Shown here: positions 56,281-64,000 of the stretch, piece after piece | How the letters are laid out: every line of letters starts with the position of its first letter | How positions within the stretch are numbered: the stretch's first letter is position 1 | Source of the DNA: Euptelea pleiosperma | Lineage: Eukaryota > Streptophyta > Magnoliopsida > Ranunculales > Eupteleaceae | Direction of reading: 5' to 3' | NCBI GenBank assembly: GCA_035048495.1 | Contig: CM068543.1 | Location: forward strand, 21,007,751-21,071,750 | Length of the DNA: 64,000 nucleotides | Notes under the pieces: model-generated | Database searches by the model: none | What the model saw: only the letters and a program-made list of their open reading frames with translations | What the model was told of the DNA's origin: nothing | Position numbers and translations under genes: made by a program

Positions 56281-57129
56281 TAAATTAAAAGTCGCCAAAA
56301 TTTTCCAACAGAGACAGACAAACAAGATAATTTGCTTGCTAAGACAGAATAGTAATGGTGGGCGAATAATGGGATGGTCCTAGCTGAGATTTTTTGAAGC
56401 GGCGACCATGCGCCAATGATCGCGCCACATCTACCCTGGGTTTAGGGTTAAGTTTTACAGCGCGTGATCACCTCTTCAAAATTTTTCTCTTATTATTATA
56501 CCCATCCTATTTATGGATAACTATTGTTGAATTGGTCCACGTGATGTGTTACGTACTTGAAATTAGTTGGATTAGTCTTCTCTATTTCCCTTTGAATAGG
56601 TTAGGATTTCCTTTTCTATAGGAGTTTGTTCAGCAACAAACTCCATTCTCTTTTTTGTATTTAAAGGGGTACTCTATGAATAAAAGGAGAAGAAACTAAA
56701 TTGAGTTAAGACTTAACGTCTTTTGAAGGCCACTACCCTCCAAGTAGTATTAATATACTATCCAGTCTCAAGGATTGTATCGTGATGATTAAGTTGGACT
56801 GTTCAACCAATGGACCCAATAAGTAGATCGCCTACATGGTTAAGAGGAGCATCAAATCAAACTAAGATCAACAGGCCAATCTGTACAATCTTTCCGCATT
56901 ATTTATGGTAAGAAGATAAAAGAAAAATTACCAAGGAAAGCCCCATCATCCATACATCAGTTCATAATATTCATATATAGATCTAAATATCTAAGGAGTC
57001 CGCAGACTCCGCACTCCAGCCAAACACAAAGACTTAGTGATAGAAAAGAACTTAGAAGTGGACTCGACTTTTCGAGTCTTCACATACACTTATATTATTT
57101 TCTGAGTCTACTTTCCTCTTCATGTTTTC
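56281..57129 (+). promoter_or_regulatory. Upstream region of the ectodomain gene
   Basis: Shared with 61976-63582 apart from three MITEs present only in unit 2. An inverted repeat GAAGCGGCGACCATGCGCC / GCGCGTGATCACCTCTTCAAA lies at 56395-56480. Near the gene, the conserved GACTCGACTTTTCGAGTCTTCACATACAC (57062-57090) contains the palindrome GACTCGACTTTTCGAGTC, followed by TTATATTATTTTC, a possible TATA region 40 bp before the ATG. No other gene. Confidence 0.5.
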
Positions 57130-58506
57130 ATGTTTGATTCCATGAAGAACACCACCAAACACCCTTTATTCCTCACCATGTTCTCCCCTCTGCACCTCTC
57201 CTTCTTCTTCCATCTAATAATCTCCATCACCGCTGCCAATAACTCGTCATTCATTCCCCCTGATATCATCCTCCTCGACTGCGGTTCCTCTTCAAACACT
57301 ACAGCAATTGACGGCAGAAATTGGACGTCCGACCCCGGACAAGACAACACATCAACAAATGACACTGCGAAAGCCCAAGGCTCTACCCCGCTAGTCCCTT
57401 ACATGACTGCTCGTATCTTTCGCTCTCAATTTACCTACTCATTCCCCGTATCCTCCGGTGGCCCAAAATTCATCCGTCTCTACTTCTATTCTGCTTCTTA
57501 CTCCGATCTTAACATATCTAAAGCCTTCTTCTCCGTCACCGTGGGTCGCTATACCCTACTACGTAACTTTAGTGCCTCCCTCACTGCTGATCATCTCGGT
57601 TTACCCTACTTCACTAGAGAATTCTCAGTCAACACAGAGGACAACCAGAGATTAGATGTAACGTTCGCACCATCTCCGAATACATCCGACTCCTTTGCTT
57701 TTATGAACGGAATTGAGATTGTCTCGATGCCCTCAAATCTCTACAATCGCGGGGTAGACCTCCGCTTCTTGATTGCCCAACAGATTAGTGTGTTCTCCAT
57801 ACATAACGAAACCACTACCATGGAGACGGTTTACCGACTAAACGTCGGGGGGAACGTCATCTCACCTAAATATGATTCCGGCATGTTTCGGACCTGGGAA
57901 AATGATCAACTGTACGTAGTATCGTCGTATAAAGGCGTAGAGCCACCTAATTGGAACACAACAATCAATTATTCAGAAGAAGTACCTGCCTACACTGCAC
58001 CGAAGGGAGTCTACAGTACGTCCAGGACGATGAGTCTCAAAACGACGTTTAACATAAACAACAATCTAACGTGGTATTTACCAGTCGATTCCGGCTTCAA
58101 TTACCTTGTTAGGCTCCATTTCTGCGAGTACCAATTGGAGATAACGAAGCCTTTTCAGACGGCGTTTTTTATCTTTATCAACAATCTGACGGCCGAGAGT
58201 GCAGCGGATGTCATCTCATGGAGTGGCGGGAACGGAGTTCCAGTGTATAAAGACTACGTTGTAAATGTTCCAGAAGGAAGCGGGGACAAGCAGGGTCTGT
58301 GGATCGCGCTACATCCTGTCCCAGAATCAAATACTCTGTACTCAAGCGCAATCTTAAACGGGCTGGAGATCTTCAAATTGAGCAGTGATGAAGGCAATCT
58401 CGCCGGACACAATCCTCCACAGAAAGTGGGCCCGTCTCCGCCTGAACTGTCTTCCCCTCTATCAGATAATCCGATGAAGAATCCAACAGCTAGAATCAGG
58501 CCTTAA
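57130..58506 (+). CDS. FERONIA-type (CrRLK1L) malectin-like ectodomain protein without transmembrane or kinase, 458 aa
   Basis: CrRLK1L receptors sit in the plasma membrane and bind RALF peptides through two malectin-like domains. A signal peptide lies at about residues 12-37 if the first ATG is used; ATG at 57178 would give a more typical one (MFSPLHLSFFFHLIISITAA). Malectin-like domain A is about residues 45-205 (ILLDCGSS, VPYMTARIFRSQFTYSFPVS, YTLLRNFSASLTAD, FMNGIEIVSMP). Domain B is about 233-418 (VYRLNVGGNVISP, YSTSRTM, YLVRLHFCEYQLEITK, VISWSGGNGVPVYKDYVVNV, LNGLEIFKLS). Many N-glycosylation sites. It ends 40 residues after domain B, in the extracellular juxtamembrane part, before the expected helix and kinase. 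The frame is completely intact. A product would be a secreted soluble receptor-like protein; whether it acts as a decoy, co-receptor or nothing is unknown. Confidence 0.85.
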   Translation: MFDSMKNTTKHPLFLTMFSPLHLSFFFHLIISITAANNSSFIPPDIILLDCGSSSNTTAIDGRNWTSDPGQDNTSTNDTAKAQGSTPLVPYMTARIFRSQFTYSFPVSSGGPKFIRLYFYSASYSDLNISKAFFSVTVGRYTLLRNFSASLTADHLGLPYFTREFSVNTEDNQRLDVTFAPSPNTSDSFAFMNGIEIVSMPSNLYNRGVDLRFLIAQQISVFSIHNETTTMETVYRLNVGGNVISPKYDSGMFRTWENDQLYVVSSYKGVEPPNWNTTINYSEEVPAYTAPKGVYSTSRTMSLKTTFNINNNLTWYLPVDSGFNYLVRLHFCEYQLEITKPFQTAFFIFINNLTAESAADVISWSGGNGVPVYKDYVVNVPEGSGDKQGLWIALHPVPESNTLYSSAILNGLEIFKLSSDEGNLAGHNPPQKVGPSPPELSSPLSDNPMKNPTARIRP

Positions 58507-59010
58507 AAATTACTAAAATCTAATGACTACATATTACCTAGCTATCAGGGTGATTTTTGTTACTCACCACTGCCCTATGGGGCCACTGACTGCATGGATG
58601 TTTAGCCCACCACCCCTTGATGGATATACACACCAATAATCACCCTAATTGGAAATCTCTGTATCAGTGGAGTAGCATTTTCCATTATTAAAGTAAGTCC
58701 GATCGGTACAATGTCCATGGACCACGGACCATGCATGTGATCAATATTACTCGTTGCAAGACTATTTTCTTTTTTTGTAATCAGCTTTATATTAAAAGCA
58801 AACAAAGAAAGCAAGGACCCACACCCCCATCTCGAGAAAAAATTCACGGGTCCCCTGGACCTTCAAACTTTGAAGGTCCCCTCCCAAAATGTTTGACATG
58901 TACCTCCTTGTTAACCACCCTTCACTAGCTAACCAAGGGTATATCATGGGTTAGCTAGGTTCAGGGGAAAGGTCGACCTTTCATTTAGGAGGGCCATTCA
59001 TTTATGATAA
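58507..59010 (+). repeat. Orphan copy of the RALF upstream block
   Basis: From about 58540 the sequence follows 51967-52436 closely (CAGGGTGATTTTTGTTACTC, then GGATGTTTAGCCCACCACC, then TGTCCATGGACCACGGACC, then CTTCAAACTTTGAAGGTCCC, then GGGCCATTCATTTATGATAA). It breaks off at 59010, just before the core promoter. No RALF follows; another copy of the same block starts at 59511. The join to the ectodomain gene's last codons marks the tandem duplication boundary. Confidence 0.75.
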
Positions 59011-59510
59011 GGGAATTTTTGACATACCCCCCCATGTTATCTTTAAAATTTGACATACCCCCCACAATTTGAAAAAGCTGACATACCCCCCTACGACTTG
59101 GTCCATTGTCATTTGACCAGTGTTGACCCAACTTGACTACCTAATTTTGTATAAAAGGACGAAAGTGTCCTTGTCTTCAACCTTAGAACAAGGGTTTGGG
59201 TTTAGGCCAAAACCCAAACCCCAAAGCAAACATGAAAATAGGAGATTAAAGATAAAAATTAAAACCCATGTTGGTAAACTTGAGTTTTTTTTTTTGTTTT
59301 TCATGAATTAAACATATTGAGAAGAAAAAACTCCAAAAAAATATTAAACAAAACTCATTAAGGAATGAGATTTCTTTTTATGAATTTTATTGTAGAATAA
59401 AATTTTAAAATTGAGAGAACTCATCTTTCCAAAATCCACGTCTCAAAAGTTTAAAATATAAATTACTTTGTTTTTCATTTTTGTTAATGAAAATTGTAAA
59501 ACTAAAATTG
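59011..59510. other. Spacer starting with three GACATACCCCCC repeats
   Basis: TTTGACATACCCCCC occurs at about 59026, 59049 and 59078 (the last as CTGACATACCCCCC). It is followed by an inverted AGGGTTTGGGTTTAGGCC / AAACCCAAACCCC and AT-rich sequence. Such ACATACCCCC starts occur at ends of some plant transposons, but no opposite end was identified. No gene. Confidence 0.45.
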
Positions 59511-59989
59511 TATGCCACTGACTGCGTGGATGTTTAGCCCACCACCCCTTGATGGATATACACACCAATAATCACCCTGCTTGGTAATCTCTGTATCAGT
59601 CCATGGACCACAGACCATGCATGTGATCAATATTTACTCGTTGCAAGACTATTTTCTTTTTGTGTAATCAGCTTTATATTAAAAGCAAACAAAGAAAACA
59701 AGGACCCACGCCCCCATCTCGAGAAAAAATTCGCTGGTCCCAGGACCTTCAAACTTTGAAAGACCCCTCCCAAAATGTTTGACACGTACCGCCTTGTTAA
59801 CCACTCTTCGCTAACTAACCAAGGGTATATAACATGGGTTAGCTAGGTTCAGGGGAAAGGTCGACCTTTCATTTACGAGGGCCATTCATTTATGATAAAA
59901 AGTTGCATTATCTAGATCATCCTGAGTGACCTCCTACACTATAAAAAAAGGCTTCTTGTGAAGAGTTATGAGGTAAGAAGAAGCAATAA
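59511..59989 (+). promoter_or_regulatory. Upstream region of RALF-3, TATA box at 59940-59948
   Basis: Fourth copy of the RALF upstream block, slightly shortened (GTATCAGTCCATGGACC lacks the piece AGTGGAGTAGCATTTTCC). The core promoter, CACTATAAAAAAAGGCTTCTT, is conserved although the gene is dead. Confidence 0.6.
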
Positions 59990-60289
59990 TGGGAAGTGAG
60001 TTGAAGAGAGGTTTGTTTCTATTTCTAGCATTTGTTGTGATACTTCTCTCTTTAGCACATTTAATATGTATGGAGGCATTACACTGAAGTTCAACACTAC
60101 TAATTCCCGGTGCAACGGCACTATTGCTGAATGCCTCCACGAAGACGATGAGTTCTTGATGGACTCAGAAGTAAGTCAAAGGTTTCTCCAAGGGTACCAA
60201 CCCGTAACCGACGGTAGTAAGAACCCCAAGCGTCTTATTTGCAAAGGGTCATGAAACGGAGGACCATATAGAGACTGCTTAAAACTAAT
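59990..60289 (+). pseudogene. RALF-3, broken RALF-like gene
   Basis: Starts with the same MGSELKRGLFLFLAFVVILL. A 2-bp CT slippage at about 60043-60050 then shifts the frame and the signal-peptide frame ends soon after. The prodomain signature follows in the other frame (CNGTIAECLHEDDEFLMDSE), but the dibasic site is changed to SQRFLQ, so S1P cleavage would be lost. A TGA replaces the Gly codon after ICKG. After GACTGCTTA the sequence jumps to the stretch found 1.1 kb downstream of RALF-2 (AAAACTAATTAAGGGTTTAT), deleting the last cysteines. At least four independent lesions make this a clear pseudogene. Confidence 0.88.
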
Positions 60290-60451
60290 TAAGGGTTTAT
60301 ATAGAAAATAATGAGACATAAAGGAAGAGACTAATTTTTTTCTATTTATTTTCATTAGCAAACATAAAAACTAACATTACTCAGCCTAGTCTAATATCCT
60401 CGCCCCAAGGTATTGAACTACAAGATACTCTCTCTCTCCCTGGGATAACAT
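60290..60451. other. Spacer after RALF-3
   Basis: Shared with 53980-54060, plus a short private insert (about 60355-60445) with CTCTCTCTCTCCC. No gene. Confidence 0.5.
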
Positions 60452-60800
60452 TTTTTACAACAAGTTTTGGAATGGGATGATTTTTGGCGAGGATGGTCTC
60501 TATTGTAAGGAGGATATGGGGTGATTTTTGGCGAGGATGGAGATCATCCTCACAAAAATTCAAATTATTCCGATATTCGTAGACCAGTTTACAAGTTGAA
60601 GAATTATGGGCCCTCTATTTTTATTGTTAACTTGAAAACAATATTTGGTGGAGTTAGAAATTTCAGAATGTGCTGATTTTTTGAAGGGGTGATCTATATA
60701 TGTGGTGAGGAGATCATTCTCACCAAAAATCAGCTATTGATTCATCTTCCATGTGGCTACGCCAAAATTATTGTCAAAAATGTTGTATGAAATTATTGCC
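60452..60800. mobile_element. MITE, ACAACATTTTTGACAA family (unit 2 copy)
   Basis: Collinear with 54060-54440. A local duplication of GGGTGATTTTTGGCGAGGATGG (about 60510-60540) is private to this copy. The right end reads TTGTCAAAAATGTTGT, an exact complement of the family's left end. Confidence 0.7.
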
Positions 60801-60836
60801 AAAATGGACGTGGGCCCCACATGTAAATGAGTTAAT

Positions 60837-61148
60837 CAAGGTTTAAAAGGGACCGTTATGACAATAAAAAAATGCTCAGGGGCAAAAATGGAAAAAAAAC
60901 AAAAAAAAACCGGAAAAATGGGCGCTGAAATTCAAATTTTGAAATTTGAATTTCAAAATTTCAATAACGGAAAAAAAGGCTGTTTTTCACATTTTTTTCA
61001 AGAAAATAATGGTCGTTATTTTCGTTATAACGGAAAAAAAATGGCCGTTATTTTCTGAACGTTTTAACGGTGCGTAACGTAAAGGGGTAGGTCCGAATCC
61101 ATTATAACGGCCGTTATTTTCGTTATAAAGGCTAATTTTTAAACCTTG
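60837..61148. mobile_element. CAAGGTTTAAAAGGGACC MITE, TSD GAGTTAAG (unit 2 copy)
   Basis: Flanks are GAGTTAAT (60829-60836) and GAGTTAAG (61149-61156). Same insertion event as 54476-54827, inherited through the duplication, with its own internal differences, including a kept GGTGCGTAACGTAAAGGGG stretch lost in unit 1. Confidence 0.8.
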
Positions 61149-62211
61149 GAGTTAAGAGCTAAGTTTTGGTGAGGATAATCTCCTCACCATAGAGATCATC
61201 TTCACCAAAGGTCAGTAATTTTTAAAACTTCAAACCCTATCAAATATGGACATAAATTTAACAGTGAAAATGGATGATCCAAAATTTATCAATTTGCAAT
61301 CCAGTTTTCACAAGGCTGCAAATGTTGGAATGGGCTGATTTTTTGTGTGGTTGATATCCATGTTGAGAAGAATATCATCACCAAAAATTAGCCGTTAACT
61401 CATCTGTATGTGCGCCCCACATCCATTAGTCATTCTATTACTATAAATAGCTTGGAGTGCCACCACCACTGTCATTACCCATCACCACTCCTGTTCCCCT
61501 CTTCTTCCTTTCTCTCTTTGGACTAAAATTCCAGCACCTCGTCAAATGTCAGTAACACCCCGAGAAGTGTACCACCGAGCTCCGGAAGCCCTACGCAAAC
61601 TCTACACATGGGACATCGATCCGTCGTGTAAAACAAACAGTGATGGAGAAGGAATAGAAAACTGCTATGCCAAGATCCTGGTCGAGATCATGTCAAACAC
61701 CAAGAGATCTAGCTATATATGCCCAAGGAAGGCACAAGTATATATTGGGGATGGAATCTGATTACATTGAGGCATACTTTTCTTTTGTTGCTCACACTAA
61801 CTTTAACATTGGAGGCTCTTCCAGTGGGACTCATCGCGGCTCATCTCGAATGTCGAGGGGGTGTAGGATATTTCTCCCACAAATGTATATCTATCAAATA
61901 TCACAAGGAAAAAAAAAAAATCAATGAACGTATATCTACAAATGTCTTTAGCTACTCGGGAAATGGACTCCTCTAAATTCAAAGTCGCCAAAATTTTCCA
62001 ACAGAGACAGACAAACAAGATAATTTGCTTGCTAAGACAGAATAGTAATGGTGAGCGAATAATGGGATAGTCCTAGCTGAGAAATTTTTTTGAAGCGGCG
62101 ATCATGCGCCAATGATCGTGCCACATCTACCCTGGGTTTAGGGCTTGGTTTTAAAGCCCATGATCGCCGCTTCAAATTTTTTCTCTTATTATTATACTCA
62201 TCCTATTTATA
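61149..62211 (+). other. Unknown duplicated fragment (unit 2) and hairpin at 62089-62180
   Basis: Counterpart of 54836-56506 without the PIF-type MITE. An open frame 61546-61761 (VYHRAPEALRKLYTWDIDPS, then VEIMSNTKRSSY) is not conserved in unit 1 and its family is not recognised. At 62089-62180 TTTTTGAAGCGGCGATCATG and CATGATCGCCGCTTCAAA form a hairpin of about 90 nt. Confidence 0.4.
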
Positions 62212-62606
62212 GAGTAAAACTTGTGTCACAAGATGTTGCGACGGAAGCCGGTCACAGCACTTGATACAAGTCACATGTCATACTATTAGAGGATGATGAC
62301 CGTATGTATGTTTGGCCAGTCACTCGGTGGACCATTATACAAAAAATCAGTCTGATTCGTGATTTCTAACCGATTCCATTGAAGTTATTTTCATAGGCTG
62401 ATTTTAACGGTAGGAATTTGAGCATTATTGAGCGTTATTTGGGTGCAAAAATTCAAAGGTACTAATTAGGTTGATTTTTGGTTTGTAGGTTCACCGAGGG
62501 GCTGGTCAAACATCCATACGGTCAGCGCCCTATCGTGTGCCACATGGCTCGTATTGAGTGCTGTGACCCGCTTCCGTCGCAACATCCTGTGACACAAGTT
62601 TTACTC
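62212..62606. mobile_element. Mutator-type MITE with GAGTAAAACTTGTGTCACA ends, 9-bp TSD, unit 2 only
   Basis: Ends GAGTAAAACTTGTGTCACAA / TTGTGACACAAGTTTTACTC-like are complementary, extending into GATGTTGCGACGGAAGC / GCTTCCGTCGCAACATC. The flanking 9-mers CTATTTATA and CTATTTATG match at 8 of 9. Unit 1 has the single empty site CTATTTATG at 56507-56515. The centre contains the dispersed foldback family (TTGGCCAGTCACTCGGTGGACC). Confidence 0.85.
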
Positions 62607-62658
62607 CTATTTATGGATAATTTCTGTTGAATTGGTCCACGTGATGATTAAGATTGAC

Positions 62659-63066
62659 CATGGTTTTAAAAACGGCCGTTTAAACGGTAATGCCCCAAGC
62701 CCTTTACCATTAAAACCGTTTAAACACGTTTTATCGGTTTGAAGAAAACGGCCATTTTTTTGTTTTAACGACCGTTAAAATCGTTTAAACAGCCGTTTAA
62801 TTCTGAAAAATTTTGTGAAAAAAACAGCCGTTAAATCCGTTAATTTTCTTTTTTTTTTTTTTTTCAAATTTCAAATTTTGAATTTCAGCGCTATTTTTTC
62901 CGTTAAAATCGTTAAAACCCATTAAAATCCGTTTAATTCCGTTAAATTCCATTTTTTCCCTTTTTTTCCATTTTTGCCCCTGGCCATTTCAATCCGTTTT
63001 ATCAGCAGTTTAAACGGTAACGCCCCGAGTCCGTTTAACCGTTAAAACGGCCTCCTTTAAACCTTG
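62659..63066. mobile_element. CAAGGTTTAAA-type MITE (CCGTTTAAACGG-rich), 8-bp TSD, unit 2 only
   Basis: Close relative of 13516-13912. Flanks are AGATTGAC (62651-62658) and AGTTAGAC (63067-63074), and the empty site in unit 1 is AGTTGGAC (56792-56799). Each flank differs from the empty site by one or two bases, as expected for a duplicated target that has drifted. Confidence 0.82.
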
Positions 63067-63110
63067 AGTTAGACTGTTCAACCAATGGGCCCATTAAGTA
63101 GATCGCGTAC

Positions 63111-63288
63111 GAGTAAAACTTCTGTCACAATTGAATTGTAAATCACACAATCACAGCCAATGAGTTCTCGGCACGTACACCTAAAAGCAAAAGCACATGG
63201 TACGTTACAAAAGCACTTGTGTACGTGCCGAGAACTCATTGGCTTGTGATCGTGTGATTTACAATTTCTTGTGATAGAAGTTTTACTC
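63111..63288. mobile_element. 178-bp near-perfect hairpin MITE, 9-bp TSD ATCGCGTAC, unit 2 only
   Basis: Arms of about 75 nt pair almost completely: GAGTAAAACTTCTGTCACA..AATTGTAAATCACACAATCACAGCC, then AATGAGTTCTCGGCACGTAC, against GTACGTGCCGAGAACTCATT and so on to GTTTTACTC. Identical 9-mers ATCGCGTAC flank it at 63102-63110 and 63289-63297. Unit 1 has ATCGCCTAC once (about 56827). It shares outer ends with 62212-62606, so it is a short member of the same Mutator-type family. Confidence 0.92.
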
Positions 63289-63582
63289 ATCGCGTACATG
63301 GTTAAGAGCAGCATCAAATCAAACTAAGATTAACAGGCCAATCTGTACAATCTTTCCGCATTATTTATGGTAAGAAGATAAAAGAAAAATTACCAAGGGA
63401 AGCCCCATCATCCATACATTAGTTCATATATAGATCCAAATATCTAAGTAGTCCGCAGACTCCGCACTCCACTACTCCAGCCAAACTCAAAGACTTAGTG
63501 ATAGAATAGAACTTGGAAGTGGACTCGACTTTTCAAGTCTTCACATACACTTATATTATTTTCCAAGTATACTTTCATCTTC

Positions 63583-63954
63583 ATGTTTGATTCCATGAAG
63601 AACACCACCAAACACCCTTTACTCCTCACCATGTTCTCCCCTCTGCACCTCTCCTTCTTCTTCCATCTAATAATCTCCATCACCGCTGCCAATAACTCGT
63701 CATTCCATCCCCCTGATATCATCCTCCTCGACTGCGGTTCCTCTTCAAACACTACAGCAATTGACGGCAGAATTTGGAATTCCGACCCCGGACAAGACAA
63801 CACATCGACAAATGACACTGCGAAAGCCCAAGGCTCTACCCCTCAAGTCCCTTACATGACTGCTCGTATCTTTCGCTCTCAATTTACCTACTCATTCCCC
63901 GTCTCAAAAGGTTTTTTCAATATATTATATAAATATATATATTTAATTGCATAA
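63583..63954 (+). pseudogene. Second FERONIA-type ectodomain gene, interrupted at codon ~107 (window edge)
   Basis: Identical in layout to 57130-58506 for the first 107 codons: signal peptide, NNSSFHPPDIILLDCGSS, then TPQVPYMTARIFRSQFTYSF. A handful of amino-acid changes is seen (FIPP to FHPP, NWTSD to IWNSD, PLVP to PQVP). At about 63903, where unit 1 continues PVSSGGPKF, the sequence switches to AT-rich DNA (AAAAGGTTTTTTCAATATAT) and stops at 63952. Either a transposon or AT-rich insertion lies within the gene, or a private intron starts at AAAG/GTTTTTT; these genes are normally intronless in this part. The rest, possibly including a transmembrane helix and kinase, would lie beyond the window. 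Confidence 0.75.
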
Positions 63955-64000
63955 AGGTATTTAAATATATGCCTAATAAAATTAAACATGTATATATATT

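Larger units (their letters stand above)
51940..58505 (+). repeat. Tandem RALF-ectodomain duplication, unit 1
   Basis: This unit holds RALF-2, several MITEs, a gene fragment of unknown type (55150-55620) and the FERONIA-type ectodomain gene. It is followed directly by unit 2 (58520 onward) with the same parts in the same order: RALF (52527 / 59990), MITE (54060 / 60452), MITE (54476 / 60837), unknown fragment (55287 / 61546), hairpin (56390 / 62089) and ectodomain ATG (57130 / 63583). The offset is 6.4-7.5 kb because of private insertions and deletions. Confidence 0.88.
58520..63954 (+). repeat. Tandem RALF-ectodomain duplication, unit 2 (runs to window end)
   Basis: Same order as unit 1, with a broken RALF-3, shared MITEs, the unknown fragment and a second ectodomain gene. 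Relative to unit 1 it has lost about 1.2 kb after mid-RALF and has gained three MITEs (62212, 62659, 63111). Its right border is not in the window. Confidence 0.85.

Noticed and set aside
58602..58847. Minus-strand 81-codon frame after the ectodomain gene
   Set aside because: It is antisense to the RALF upstream block, and similar shadows occur at the other copies (10772-10990, 51965-52183) without conserved frames.

Overview
This window is a plant nuclear chromosome segment, almost certainly from an angiosperm with a repeat-rich genome. The evidence is spliced plant-type exons, several RALF peptide genes, an ectodomain of the FERONIA/CrRLK1L receptor family, and dense nested LTR retrotransposons and MITEs. 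No rRNA, tRNA, CRISPR or bacterial-type operon was seen. I cannot name the species.

Layout. 1-4.2 kb: an LTR end, a decayed Sirevirus-type copia 3' region (env-like ORF plus several polypurine tracts) and a Ty3/gypsy gag fragment split by a 1554-bp solo LTR with a perfect 5-bp target duplication. 4.2-8.9 kb: a 2.4-kb terminal-inverted-repeat element with internal 191-bp repeats, a MITE, and a hAT-like element with an 8-bp target duplication. 8.9-11.8 kb: a fossil gypsy gag lying upstream of RALF-1 (11162-11530). 12.2-19.2 kb: an LTR-like remnant, then a direct duplication of about 3 kb. 19-31.3 kb: LINE pieces, a truncated plant methyltransferase gene, and five exons of a broken CstF50 (cleavage stimulation factor 50 kDa subunit) gene. 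31.4-50.05 kb: a copia element split by a 14.6-kb Athila-like gypsy element (34763-49394) with two 2.65-kb LTRs and target duplication TGAGA. 50.05-53.04 kb: a second copy of the gag-plus-RALF block (RALF-2). 53-64 kb: a FERONIA-type ectodomain gene without kinase (57130-58506), then a direct repeat of the whole RALF-to-ectodomain unit holding a broken RALF-3 and a second ectodomain gene that is interrupted at the window end.

How the genes relate. RALF peptides are established ligands of CrRLK1L malectin-like ectodomains. Here RALF genes and CrRLK1L ectodomains sit 4-5 kb apart on the same strand, and the pair has been duplicated as a unit. One RALF reads intact, one has a frameshifted signal peptide, and one is a pseudogene. 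The ectodomain gene stops just before the expected transmembrane helix and would encode a secreted receptor-like protein. Its end coincides with the duplication junction. I consider this linked ligand/receptor cassette the most interesting content. Linkage and duplication are seen in the sequence; any shared function is inference.

Relative timing can be read from empty sites: at least four MITEs (55791-56280, 62212-62606, 62659-63066, 63111-63288) occupy only one of the two tandem units and therefore inserted after the duplication.
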